Below are positions 54,036-62,429 of a stretch of DNA of 64,000 nt, in pieces; the first letter of the stretch is position 1, and each line of letters opens with the position of its first letter. Both the position numbers and the translations under genes were made by a program. Where the stretch lies: NCBI GenBank assembly GCA_965262365.1, contig OZ253541.1, positions 4,154,001-4,218,000 on the forward strand. The letters run 5' to 3'. The notes below the pieces were generated by a model. That model did not search any database, was not told where the DNA came from, and saw nothing but the letters and a program-made list of their open reading frames with translations. This DNA is from UBA6522 sp965262365 (lineage in GTDB: Bacteria; Pseudomonadota; Gammaproteobacteria; Steroidobacterales; Rariloculaceae).

Positions 54036-54890
54036 TTGTCATTGCTCGCTTGTTGCGTCTGTAAGAGAATAAGTCTGGCGCTTGAAATTCACCATATTGT
54101 GCCGCAGAGGGAAGGTGGGCCGGACACAGAGGGGAACGCCGCTCCGTTATGTCCGTCATGTCACGCGGCGTTCGGCGGCAATCCTGAGTTGCGGGCCCGA
54201 ATTCGGAATATGCGAGATGCCTGGTACGAGATTTGCGAGCGGCTTTTCGGCGCAGACCAGAATTCCGCAGAGGTAATTGTTTCAATTCACGATACGTTCT
54301 CGATGGAAGAACTGGAGCGTCTGACTGTCCACAATCCGACGTACGTCCTCGGAAAAGTGGGCACAGTTAGAGTGGAAGCAACCCGTTTTTCATTCCGCGA
54401 AGAGGAGTACGTTCACCCGCGAGTCGTTCAGGAATTGCTGGGTTGGATATCCGACCCCGGCTCGACGGTCGTCGGTGTGGACCTCGATGCCGGGAACAAG
54501 AGCAACAGGTTTCACGGGAACGTGTCCGTGACCCGGCGCGGGAACGTATATTGGGTGTCGTGGCGTCACGAGGAGATGTCGTTTGCTTACAGGCACGTGG
54601 CGACTACACCCTCGGGCGTCGAGATCGTGGAGTGCCACGACTGCTCAGGAGGGAGCGCTGTGTTCGGAACCGTTGGATTGTTCTGTCTCGAACGGGACCG
54701 GGCATCAGGCGGGAAGGGTGGGTCGGCTTCTTCGCGTGATCGCCACGTCCTAAAAATGCTTGGTCAGTTTGGGCTCGGAGACCGATATCAGGGGGACGTT
54801 TCGTATCGCAACGGTGTTCTTACCGTCGGGCCTGATAGGGGTTGGTTCAAGGGGGCGCAAGAGGCAAGTTGGCAGGTGCCCGTCCTATAG
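54036..54890 (+). CDS. HNH endonuclease with C-terminal domain
   Basis: An open frame of 284 residues. The first 60 residues form an HNH nuclease: CCVCKRISLALEIHHIVPQREGG, then NAAPLCPSCHAAFGG, with two zinc CxxC pairs. The remaining 200 residues (TFSMEELERLTVHNP, VGVDLDAGNKSNRFH, LFCLERDRAS) are not recognised. An in-frame TAG lies at 54033, just before the first usable start (TTG 54036), and ATG 54012 upstream reads MNMWVSK into that stop. The original N-terminus may therefore have been cut by a nonsense change. Activity uncertain. Confidence 0.7.
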   Translation: MSLLACCVCKRISLALEIHHIVPQREGGPDTEGNAAPLCPSCHAAFGGNPELRARIRNMRDAWYEICERLFGADQNSAEVIVSIHDTFSMEELERLTVHNPTYVLGKVGTVRVEATRFSFREEEYVHPRVVQELLGWISDPGSTVVGVDLDAGNKSNRFHGNVSVTRRGNVYWVSWRHEEMSFAYRHVATTPSGVEIVECHDCSGGSAVFGTVGLFCLERDRASGGKGGSASSRDRHVLKMLGQFGLGDRYQGDVSYRNGVLTVGPDRGWFKGAQEASWQVPVL

Positions 54891-55402
54891 CGAACTGCTG
54901 TCGCGTTTGCCGGACTAATGCAGGGTACGGAGGAGTACCACTATTCGAGAACGTTGCCACGGTAGAGTTTGCTCAAGCTATAGCTGAAATAGTCACACGC
55001 TCTCTCAATGGTGACTGAGACAACGTGTACGGTATGCGGAGCAAGACTGCCATAAGCTCCCGACTGCCTCCGAGTTCACCTGCCAAGCGAAGCGTTTCTG
55101 AAAGACTGCCAAAATGTCTACACACTCAGCAGAAATCCGTACCCAACTACGCTTGACTTTGAAAAAATCTGTTTCCGGTATGCTTACGGACGACTGAAGG
55201 CGAAGATGAAATGAATTTGGATAACTGTACTTTCTATTTCTAATACAATAACTTATGATTTTCTTCAGCGTGTAGGACAATGAGTAGGCCGTAAAGCGAC
55301 GAGCCCCCGATTCGAGCCGAGCCAGGACGGCGAAGCGATATCAGGTAAGCCGGTCTGCCGGCGGGCGCCCGCGTGATTGGCGCGGGTGAGAGTTCAGGAC
55401 CA
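54891..55402. other. AT-rich intergenic region
   Basis: About 510 bp. Base composition is AT-richer than the window. A minus-strand frame at 55005-55280 gives a lysine/serine/cysteine-rich product without family features and is not accepted. No RNA gene recognised. Confidence 0.35.
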
Positions 55403-55472
55403 GCAGCCCGTGGCAACAGCCCGGCTGCATTCGACCGTCGAGGCGCGACGCCGGGCTTTTGCCGCGGACTGC
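55403..55472. repeat. Palindromic repeat, copy 1 (REP-like)
   Basis: Starts gcagcccgtggc and ends gccgcggactgc. Stem AGCCCGGC (55418-55425) pairs with GCCGGGCT (55450-55457), followed on the plus strand by TTTT. Its layout and loop (attcgaccgtcga) resemble those of the palindrome at 56682-56744 (cttcgaacggcga), so the two are one family. The T-run could make this copy a terminator as well. It abuts the stop of the DUF6152 gene. Confidence 0.65.
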
Positions 55473-56596
55473 TAGTGGGCCGGGGAGTCCCTGAGTCCCT
55501 CGGCGCAGGCGAACTCGCGCAACTCGTCGTTTGGATAAGACGCTTTCCGGTACATGTAGACGACCTCCCAGGACTCGGTCAGGGCCTCCGGGTCATTCAC
55601 GGTGACTCGGTTTTCGAGAATTCCCGGCTCGGTGAACCGGATGCGCTCGTGAACGCTCATCTGGTCGCTGTGCGGGGACTTCCCGGTGATATAGGAGTTG
55701 GTCGTCAATCCGACCGTTTCCACCACCAGCGTGTCGCCGTCCCAACGGCCGGTGGAGTATCCGGCATAGGTCGGATCGTTGAGAGCGCTCTCGGAGGGTT
55801 CGCGCCCGTCCAGGTAGACGCGCCGCAGTGCGTCCTGATGCTCGCTGAAGACGGTGATCTTCTGTTCGTTCTGCATCACCTCCATGCCGTACGGCATGCT
55901 CATCATTGACGGCATGCCCGGAGGCAGGCAGTTGGCGATGTTGTCGTACTCGTACGACCCGCTGATGAGCGACTCGGCGATCACCTCCCACTTCGCCATG
56001 TACTCGGGCGTGAGCTTCGGTTCGTTGGGCAGCCGTCCCAGCGACCCGTCGCTGGTAGGGCCCGTTCGAGTAGGCGGGGGCGGAGGTCCTTCAGTCGGCT
56101 GGTTCGCCTGCGGGCCTGCGCCACCTCCAGCGCCCGGCCGATACGGATAGTAGACGCCCGAATAATCCGGCGTTGAAGTTTCGCCGTAAGAAGCGACAAC
56201 GGCAGGCAGGCTTGGGGCCTCAGCCCCATAATCCGGACGGTTACCGAGAATTGTTCCGTCCGCCTTCGTCACCCGGGCGATGATCCCCTCCGGGCTTCCG
56301 TCCTTTGCGGGACTCGCGTACACCATGACCGTCTCACCGGCTTGCAGAATGCCGGAGTCCCAACCGGCCCGTCCCAGGATGCCCGGCGCGCGTCCTTCAA
56401 CGGCCCACTCCTGCGGCTCGCCGTTCTCGTCTTCAACGGTCATTAACAGCCAGGTGTGCGGATTGGACCAGCGCCACTCCGTGACCGTCCCGGTCAACAT
56501 GATGATTTCATCCACCTGATAGGCCGAATTGCTGTGGTGGGAAAACGCCGGTAGCGATGTTGCGACGCCGAGAAGACAGATAAGAATTCGAATCAT
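55472..56596 (-). CDS. Exported DUF6152-domain protein
   Basis: A protein of about 374 residues from ATG 56596, chosen because GAGGGG lies 6 bp upstream (an ATG two codons earlier is too close). Signal peptide MIRILICLLGVATSLPAFS, then the DUF6152 domain (HHSNSAYQVDEIIMLTGTVT, EWRWSNPHTWLLMTVEDE). A proline-rich linker and a second domain follow (YDNIANCLPPGMPSMMS, RRVYLDGREPSE, GRWDGDTLVVETVGL). The family is periplasmic with unknown function. It is bracketed by two related palindromic repeats. Confidence 0.8.
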   Translation of the reverse strand: MIRILICLLGVATSLPAFSHHSNSAYQVDEIIMLTGTVTEWRWSNPHTWLLMTVEDENGEPQEWAVEGRAPGILGRAGWDSGILQAGETVMVYASPAKDGSPEGIIARVTKADGTILGNRPDYGAEAPSLPAVVASYGETSTPDYSGVYYPYRPGAGGGAGPQANQPTEGPPPPPTRTGPTSDGSLGRLPNEPKLTPEYMAKWEVIAESLISGSYEYDNIANCLPPGMPSMMSMPYGMEVMQNEQKITVFSEHQDALRRVYLDGREPSESALNDPTYAGYSTGRWDGDTLVVETVGLTTNSYITGKSPHSDQMSVHERIRFTEPGILENRVTVNDPEALTESWEVVYMYRKASYPNDELREFACAEGLRDSPAH

Positions 56597-56681
56597 GTTC
56601 ATCCCCTCAAGTTGATCCCCGCAGGATTGTCGCCGATGGCAGGGCCATTCAATTTCGTTTCGGCGGATGCCGCTCAACCCG

Positions 56682-56744
56682 GCAGCCCGTGGCGAAGGTC
56701 CCGCTGCCTTCGAACGGCGACGCGGGACCTTCGCCACGGGCTGC
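56682..56744. repeat. Palindromic repeat, copy 2 (REP-like)
   Basis: Two exact 23-bp arms (56682-56704 and 56722-56744) around a 17-bp loop. Arm and loop sequences are homologous to copy 1 at 55403-55472. Copies flank one gene on both sides, as REP/BIME elements do. Confidence 0.85.
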
Positions 56745-56796
56745 TCGGCCCGCGCCTCGGTCACGGTCCGCAAATCAGTCTGGTACACCGTGCGGA

Positions 56797-57921
56797 TCAA
56801 TTCAACAGACGGCCTTCGAACGCAACGCTCTTGACCAGGGCAAAGACCGGCTGTCCCTCGCGGAGGCCAAGATCCTCGACCGCTTCGCGGGTGATCCGGG
56901 AGCGCAGGTGCTGGCCGTGCACATCGAGAAGCAATTCGACGAACGGGGACTCGGTGAATTCGATGCTCGCCACGCTCGCGGGCAGGACGTTGCGAATACT
57001 CAGCCGCTTGGGCCGTTCGCAGGCGACCGCTACATCCCTGGCCTGAACCCGCAGGTGCACCGGCGTTCCGGCGGCGACGCCGATCGCGGGGACTCGCAGC
57101 GTCTCCCCCTCCACATCCAGCGAAGTCATCCCGTCACGGGTCTCCTTGGCGATTGCTTCCAGTACCGATCCCGCCTCCAGACGGCCGGTAATCGGCCACA
57201 GTTCCACCCGCTCGAGGATATCGGCGACGCCACCCATGGCGGCCATGCGCCCCTCCGCCAGGAGAACCATGGAGGATGCCAGCCGCGTGACCTCATCGAC
57301 ATTGTGGGTCACATAGAGCACCGGGACGCCGAAGTCGCCGGTCAGGCGTTCCACGTAGGGGATAATCTCCGCCTTGCGCCGCAGATCGAGCGCCGACAGC
57401 GGTTCATCCAGCAGCATGACGCGTGGCGCCGTCAGCAGGGCCCGTCCCATCGCGACCCGCTGTACCTCCCCGCCCGAAAGCGTATCGGGTTTTCTTGCGA
57501 GAAGATTCTTCAAGTCCAGCGCCCGAACGACGGCAGACATAGAGGTTTCCGAGGCGATCCGAGCGCCGCCCTCCCGGCCTCGTCCGCCGCGATTGCGCCG
57601 CTGGGCGCGCTCTGCCGCGAAAAGCAGATTGCCTTCCACGGAAAGATGCGGGAACAGGCGCCCGTCCTGAAAGACGTAACCGAGGTGCCGGGCGTGCGCC
57701 GGCACCATGACGCTGCGGTCCGTGTCCTGCCACAGCTCGCCACCCAGGGCCACCCGGCCCTGCGCCCCTCTCTCGAGCCCGGCAACCACCCGCAGCAGGG
57801 TCGTCTTGCCTGCGCCGCTGGGACCGAAGACCGCGGTGATTCCCTCGAGTTGCAGCTCGGCGTCGAACCGCAGGGAAAATTCGTCCCGCGTTAGCCGTAT
57901 GTCGATTGCCAGCGTGGACAC
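56797..57921 (-). CDS. modC: Molybdate ABC transporter ATP-binding protein
   Basis: A protein of 374 residues. An ABC ATPase (residues 1-230: FGPSGAGKTTLL Walker A, TLSGGEVQRVAMGRALL signature, VMLLDEPLSALD Walker B, VTHNVDEV switch) is followed by a MOP-type regulatory domain (VHLRVQARDVAVACERP onward) that senses oxyanion. GTG start at 57921, 3 bp after the modB stop. It powers molybdate uptake. Confidence 0.93.
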   Translation of the reverse strand: MSTLAIDIRLTRDEFSLRFDAELQLEGITAVFGPSGAGKTTLLRVVAGLERGAQGRVALGGELWQDTDRSVMVPAHARHLGYVFQDGRLFPHLSVEGNLLFAAERAQRRNRGGRGREGGARIASETSMSAVVRALDLKNLLARKPDTLSGGEVQRVAMGRALLTAPRVMLLDEPLSALDLRRKAEIIPYVERLTGDFGVPVLYVTHNVDEVTRLASSMVLLAEGRMAAMGGVADILERVELWPITGRLEAGSVLEAIAKETRDGMTSLDVEGETLRVPAIGVAAGTPVHLRVQARDVAVACERPKRLSIRNVLPASVASIEFTESPFVELLLDVHGQHLRSRITREAVEDLGLREGQPVFALVKSVAFEGRLLN

Positions 57922-57924
57922 GGT

Positions 57925-58602
57925 TCAGACCCTGTTGATGGGCAGGCGGCGGTTGAAGGCATAGACGCCCAGCAGCACCACGAAGGAGAAAACCAACAGG
58001 CCCGCCGAGAGGATATGCGCCTGAGCGTAGCTCAGCGTTTCCACGTGTTCATAGATGGCGATGGACACCACCCGGGTCGCGCCCGGGATGTTGCCGCCCA
58101 CCATCAGCACGACGCCGAACTCCCCCAGCGTGTGGGCGAAACCGAGTACGACCGCGGTGACGATCCCCCGGGTCGCCAGGGGCAGGGCGACTCGAAAAAA
58201 GCTATCCGCAGGATCTGCGCCCAGGGTCGCCGCAGCCTCCAGGGGTCCGCGGCCAACGTTTTCGAACGCATTCTGCAAGGGCTGCACAGCGAACGGAAAC
58301 GAGTAGATCACCGACGCGACCACCAGTCCCTGGAAGGAAAAGGTCAGCGCGGTATCGGTGAGTTGCACCCAGAATCGCCCGATGGGCCCTGCGGGTCCGA
58401 GCAGTATCAAAAGGTAGAAACCAAGCACCGTGGGCGGCAGGACCAGCGGCAACGCCACCAACGCTTCGACTCCAGGTTTGAACCGAGACCGGGTGAAGGC
58501 GAGCCACCAGGCCAGCGGCGTCCCGGCGATCAGGAGCACCACGACCGTCACCGCCGCCAATTGCAGACTCAGCCAGACCGGCCCCAGTTCCAACGCGCCC
58601 AT
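57925..58602 (-). CDS. modB: Molybdate ABC transporter permease
   Basis: A permease of 225 residues with about five membrane helices and the EAA-like loop (EAAATLGADPADSFFRVALPLA) that contacts ModC. Starts VWLSLQLAAVTVVVLLIAGT. It is translationally close to modC. No modA (periplasmic binding protein) lies upstream within the window; the 205 bp to the toxin gene hold no recognisable piece of it. Confidence 0.93.
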   Translation of the reverse strand: MGALELGPVWLSLQLAAVTVVVLLIAGTPLAWWLAFTRSRFKPGVEALVALPLVLPPTVLGFYLLILLGPAGPIGRFWVQLTDTALTFSFQGLVVASVIYSFPFAVQPLQNAFENVGRGPLEAAATLGADPADSFFRVALPLATRGIVTAVVLGFAHTLGEFGVVLMVGGNIPGATRVVSIAIYEHVETLSYAQAHILSAGLLVFSFVVLLGVYAFNRRLPINRV

Positions 58603-58825
58603 GTCTCGATCAAGCCAGCCGCGGGGCCGGTTGTCAACGCGATTTCAGAGCCTCGCGTCTCACGATGTATCTCTTGCCTTCGCTCACTAAACAATCATAT
58701 GATTGGTAAATTATCCGCTCTGGACGCGACTCTGCACTGGATGCGGCACCAAACAAATCGTATGAGCGGTCTATCAGCCCTGGATCAACTGGACCTGCGG
58801 GCTGGCATTGGGGCTGTTTGCGGGC

Positions 58826-59182
58826 ATGGTCATCTACGAAGAGACGAGGCGCCAACTTGCCGTTCGAGCCAGATCCGCGAAAACGCGCTCTTCCGAGTTT
58901 CGTCCCGGCCGGCCGACGGACTGGCGCCCCGAGCAGGTGCACAATCCGGCCGGAGTGCTTGGTCCCTGGTTTTCCGATTCGGCGGCATGGGATCTCATAG
59001 CAACAAAGCTCGAAGAAGGACATCCGGTGGAGACGGTGGAACTATCGCGGCCTCTCGGCCGGACAGGTTACGTGATGAAAATCGATCTCGGGCAAGAGCG
59101 TCTCTTATACGTAAAGGTGCAGTTTGAGGGCAAAAGGATTATTGGCCGAAGCTTTCACTACTCAGAACATCCTCAGGACTAA
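58826..59182 (+). CDS. Candidate toxin of an MqsRA-like pair
   Basis: A protein of about 118 residues (a TTG at 58808 could add 6). The folded part, VHNPAGVLGPWFSDSAAWDL, then KLEEGHPVETVELSRPLG and LYVKVQFEGKRIIGRSFHYS, has the small alpha/beta pattern of toxins encoded before MqsA-type antitoxins. The first 15 residues (GMVIYEETRRQL) are preceded by hydrophobic codons and may be a remnant. The antitoxin gene starts 4 bp after its stop. Function inferred from context. Confidence 0.6.
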   Translation: MVIYEETRRQLAVRARSAKTRSSEFRPGRPTDWRPEQVHNPAGVLGPWFSDSAAWDLIATKLEEGHPVETVELSRPLGRTGYVMKIDLGQERLLYVKVQFEGKRIIGRSFHYSEHPQD

Positions 59183-59186
59183 TCGC

Positions 59187-59750
59187 ATGAATACCGAATC
59201 GCCAGAGACTCCGAAACTTCCTGCGTTGGAATCCCAATCCCGTCGCTGCCCGATCTGCGACGGTATCGCGGAGACGCATTGGTGCCGACATGTTTTTTCC
59301 TGCGGGGCGGGAGACAACGCGGTTGAGCTAAGTACCGACTTGCCATACGGTCGATGTGAAGCCTGCGATTTTGAGTTTCTCGATCACGACGGGGAGAGAG
59401 CCAAACACGAGGCAGTGTGCAAACACTTGGGCGTTTTAAGCCCATGGGAAATCAAGGCCATTCGCCTTCACTTCAAGATGACGCGCGCCGAGTTCGCCAG
59501 GCTAAGCGGACTGGGCGAGGCGACGCTTGCCCGGTGGGAAAAAGGGCTCGTAACTCAGAACCGAGCGAACGACCGGTATCTGCGCTTGCTTGCGGCACCT
59601 GGGGGGATCGAGCGGCTTCTGATAACAACGCAGATGGCAAACAGCAACATCAAGCGTACCACTCCCCTGGAGCAACGGTTTCCAGCAATCCGCATCACTA
59701 GCGAACTCCGAAAGGAACAACAGAACTTTCAATTGCTCAAGGTTGCCTGA
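59187..59750 (+). CDS. MqsA-like antitoxin (zinc finger plus helix-turn-helix)
   Basis: A protein of 187 residues. Two CxxC-type zinc pairs (RRCPICDGIAE, GRCEACDFEFL), then a helix-turn-helix of the MqsA/YgiT kind: LSPWEIKAIRLHFKMTRAEF, GLGEATLARWEKGLVTQN, NDRYLRLL. It should bind its toxin and repress the operon. ATG 59187 is chosen over a longer frame. Only 3 bp separate its stop from the next gene. Confidence 0.8.
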   Translation: MNTESPETPKLPALESQSRRCPICDGIAETHWCRHVFSCGAGDNAVELSTDLPYGRCEACDFEFLDHDGERAKHEAVCKHLGVLSPWEIKAIRLHFKMTRAEFARLSGLGEATLARWEKGLVTQNRANDRYLRLLAAPGGIERLLITTQMANSNIKRTTPLEQRFPAIRITSELRKEQQNFQLLKVA

Positions 59751-59753
59751 CCC

Positions 59754-61562
59754 GTGTACATCTGCACCTTCTACTCTTTCAAGGGCGGAGTCGGCCGTTC
59801 GATGGCACTGGTTAATGTCGCCGTCGATCTGGCGCAACGCGGGCGGCGGGTGCTAGCCGTGGACTTCGATCTGGAGGCTCCAGGGCTCGATACGTTTCCC
59901 GTTTTGTCGCCGGAAATGCCAACTCCCGGACTGGTGGAATACGTTGCTCGTTACCTGGAGACCGATGTGGCTCCGGACGTTCGTGACTTCATTGGCGTCT
60001 CGACAGCCGTCGATAACTTACTAGTGATGCCTTCCGGCGCGGCCCAAACCGAATACGCTTTGAATTTCGGAAAAATCGATTGGCAAACACTCTACGCCGA
60101 ACGCGATGGCTACCTGCTGTTCGAAGACCTCAAGGAACAATGGCGACAGAAGATAAAGGCGGATTACGTCCTGATCGATTCGCGTACTGGATACACGGAT
60201 ACCGGCGGAATCTGTACACGGCAACTTCCGGACGCCGTAACGGTACTGTTCTTTCCCAACGAGCAGAATCTGCGTGGCCTCACAAAGGTCATCGCGGACG
60301 TTCGCTCGGAAGCCAACCCGCCGCGAAACAAGCAGATCGAGCGTCATTTCGTGATGTCAAACGTCCCGGACCTCGACGACGAAGACGAAATTTTGACTGG
60401 GATAAAGCAGCGATTTCAAAGCGGGTTGGAGTTTGAGGAAGAACCACTCGTCGTCCATAGATACGACAGCCTGTCGTTACTCAATCAAACGGCATTTGTG
60501 CAGGACCGCCCCAAGAGCCGTCTAGCGCGCGAATACCGCGACGTTGGAAACCGGATCGTTAGGGGAAATTTGGAGGACAGGGACGGCGCCATGCACTTCA
60601 TAAGGCGTCGGCAGCGAGACTTCGAGCAGCCATGGCGAATGCCGGGAGAGTCCGCGTCGAGTCTCGCCGAAATGATCAAGAAAATCGCATCGTTGCACGC
60701 CAAAGACGGAGAAGTGCTATATCGACTCGGTTCGCTTGCGGCTCAACGCGGACTCAAAGAGGGGGAATCGATGCTCGACGATGCTATCGAACGCGGTTAT
60801 CGGGAACCTGAAGCATATTTGCACCGAGCCCGGCTCCGAAATGATCGAGGAGATAAAGAAGGCGCCAGCGAGGACGCCATCAGCGCTCTCCAATTCCCCA
60901 ATGTCCCGCCTCATCTCACGATGGAGGCGGCACGCTTAATCCCCGATTCAGCTGCGGGTGATATCCGGCAATTCCCGGCTGTCGCCTCGCTAGATGCGGA
61001 AGATCAAGTTTGGCTAGCTGAAAGCTTGCCACGTTGGACAAAGGTTGATGCAAGTACGGCCATTCTCGAAGACTTAGTGCACGATGCAAACCTAAGTGGG
61101 AAAGACAAGGCAAGGGTGCGGAGTTCTTTGGCACTCAACCTTCTAGGGGGGGGAAGATTTCAGGACGCGGTGGACTTGCTTGCTCACGATAGAGGAATAG
61201 TCGAGCAAATGGGAATACACGACTCGTTCAACCATGCGATGGCTCGCTGGGCGGTTGACGGCATTGTCAAGAAAGCGTTGTTTGATCGGGTCGTAGAGTT
61301 GTCGCAGAAAGAGATGAAGGACACGGGCGACGCAAATAACTTGCAGTGTCTAGCCGTCGCACACTGGGCAGTTGGCAACATCGAGATCGCCCAAACATAT
61401 GTCAAGAAAGCGAATTACGAGTCCGAAAGGGAACGCCTGATCTTTAGTTGCTGGCGCTACGACCACGTTTCCAACCGGGAGTTCCGCGCCGACATGCGTG
61501 AGATTGCATCGCTAATCGACGGCAACTACGAGCAAAAACCTCAGTTCATGCGTCGCGACTAA
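59754..61562 (+). CDS. KGGVGR-type ParA-like ATPase with C-terminal helical repeats
   Basis: A protein of 602 residues from GTG 59754. The N-terminal domain (1-260) has the deviant Walker A SFKGGVGRSMALVN (residues 8-21), LAVDFDLEAPGLD and DYVLIDSRTGYTDTGG, a ParA/MinD-like ATPase of the KGGVGR group found in bacterial conflict systems. The rest (about 300-600) is helical and TPR-like (LYRLGSLAAQRGLKEGESM, YLHRARLRNDRGDKEGASE). Such proteins act as regulators or sensors beside effector domains; here no TIR or nuclease domain is fused. It forms an operon with the toxin and antitoxin, a combination not recognised as a named system. Confidence 0.8.
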   Translation: MYICTFYSFKGGVGRSMALVNVAVDLAQRGRRVLAVDFDLEAPGLDTFPVLSPEMPTPGLVEYVARYLETDVAPDVRDFIGVSTAVDNLLVMPSGAAQTEYALNFGKIDWQTLYAERDGYLLFEDLKEQWRQKIKADYVLIDSRTGYTDTGGICTRQLPDAVTVLFFPNEQNLRGLTKVIADVRSEANPPRNKQIERHFVMSNVPDLDDEDEILTGIKQRFQSGLEFEEEPLVVHRYDSLSLLNQTAFVQDRPKSRLAREYRDVGNRIVRGNLEDRDGAMHFIRRRQRDFEQPWRMPGESASSLAEMIKKIASLHAKDGEVLYRLGSLAAQRGLKEGESMLDDAIERGYREPEAYLHRARLRNDRGDKEGASEDAISALQFPNVPPHLTMEAARLIPDSAAGDIRQFPAVASLDAEDQVWLAESLPRWTKVDASTAILEDLVHDANLSGKDKARVRSSLALNLLGGGRFQDAVDLLAHDRGIVEQMGIHDSFNHAMARWAVDGIVKKALFDRVVELSQKEMKDTGDANNLQCLAVAHWAVGNIEIAQTYVKKANYESERERLIFSCWRYDHVSNREFRADMREIASLIDGNYEQKPQFMRRD

Positions 61563-61589
61563 TTACCTCTTGCGGGGTAAACTAGTTCG

Positions 61590-62168
61590 ATGAGCAAGCG
61601 CCGAATCATAGTCGCCATAACCGGCGCGGCTGGTTCAATCTACGGCGTACGCCTGCTGGAAGCGTTGCGCGAGCACGGCCATTTCGAAACCCACCTGGTC
61701 GTGTCCCGAGCCGGCTTCCTCAACATCGCCACCGAACTGGACATGCGGCGGACCCAGCTGGAATCCCTTGCCGACGTGGTCCACGACAACCGCGACATCG
61801 GTGCGACCATCGCCAGCGGTTCGTTCAGGACCGACGGCATGCTGGTGGCACCGTGCACCATGAAAACCCTGGCTGCCATCTCCATCGGACTTGCCGACAA
61901 CCTGGTCTCCCGCGCCGCCGACGTGGTCCTCAAGGAACGCCGCCGTCTGGTGTTGATGGTAAGGGAAACCCCCCTGAACCTGGCCCATCTGAAAAACATG
62001 ACCGCAGTAACCGAGATGGGCGGAATCATCTTCCCGCCGGTGCCGTCCTTCTACGCCAAACTCGAAAATCTCGACGCCATGGTCAATCAAACCGTCGGCC
62101 GCATGCTTGACCTCTTCGAAATCGATTCCAGCCTCGTCAGACGCTGGCAGGGCGTAAAGGAAAACTAG
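61590..62168 (+). CDS. ubiX: Flavin prenyltransferase UbiX
   Basis: A protein of 192 residues of the UbiX/Pad1 family, which prenylates FMN to make the cofactor of UbiD decarboxylase for ubiquinone synthesis. ITGAAGSIYGVRLLEAL, LVVSRAGFLN, GSFRTDGMLVAPCTMKTLAA and RETPLNLAHLKNM are diagnostic. Complete and ordinary. Confidence 0.95.
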   Translation: MSKRRIIVAITGAAGSIYGVRLLEALREHGHFETHLVVSRAGFLNIATELDMRRTQLESLADVVHDNRDIGATIASGSFRTDGMLVAPCTMKTLAAISIGLADNLVSRAADVVLKERRRLVLMVRETPLNLAHLKNMTAVTEMGGIIFPPVPSFYAKLENLDAMVNQTVGRMLDLFEIDSSLVRRWQGVKEN

Positions 62169-62223
62169 CCGCCCCCAAATCACCACCATCCCCCTGATCC
62201 CCGTCACTCACCCACCAACGTAG

Positions 62224-62369
62224 CGAGGATGAGTGCGGACAGCCGCTGTGCGCGTCGTGGGCGCGGTGCGGGGCCATGGATGGCCAGGAGCGCCGCGCCC
62301 TCGATTGGAGCCCCGCCAGGGATGGCGGGGCGGAATTGAGCGCACAGCGGCTGTCCGCACTCATCCTCG
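62224..62369. repeat. Long inverted repeat with nested hairpins
   Basis: Perfect 30-bp arms (62224-62253 and 62340-62369) enclose 86 bp. The interior holds two further perfect hairpins: ggccat-gg-atggcc at 62272-62285 and gccccgcca-ggga-tggcggggc at 62310-62331. It lies between convergent ubiX and folE. The cloverleaf-like fold may act as a bidirectional terminator, a structured RNA or a small mobile element. Confidence 0.85.
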
Positions 62370-62429
62370 CGGCAACGAAGCCAAAGCAATCAAAGGAAAT
62401 GCGCACGCGCGGCATCCCCCCAGCGAGAA

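Noticed and set aside
55005..55280. Minus-strand open frame of 91 codons
   Set aside because: No family features and unlikely start; lies in AT-rich non-coding sequence.
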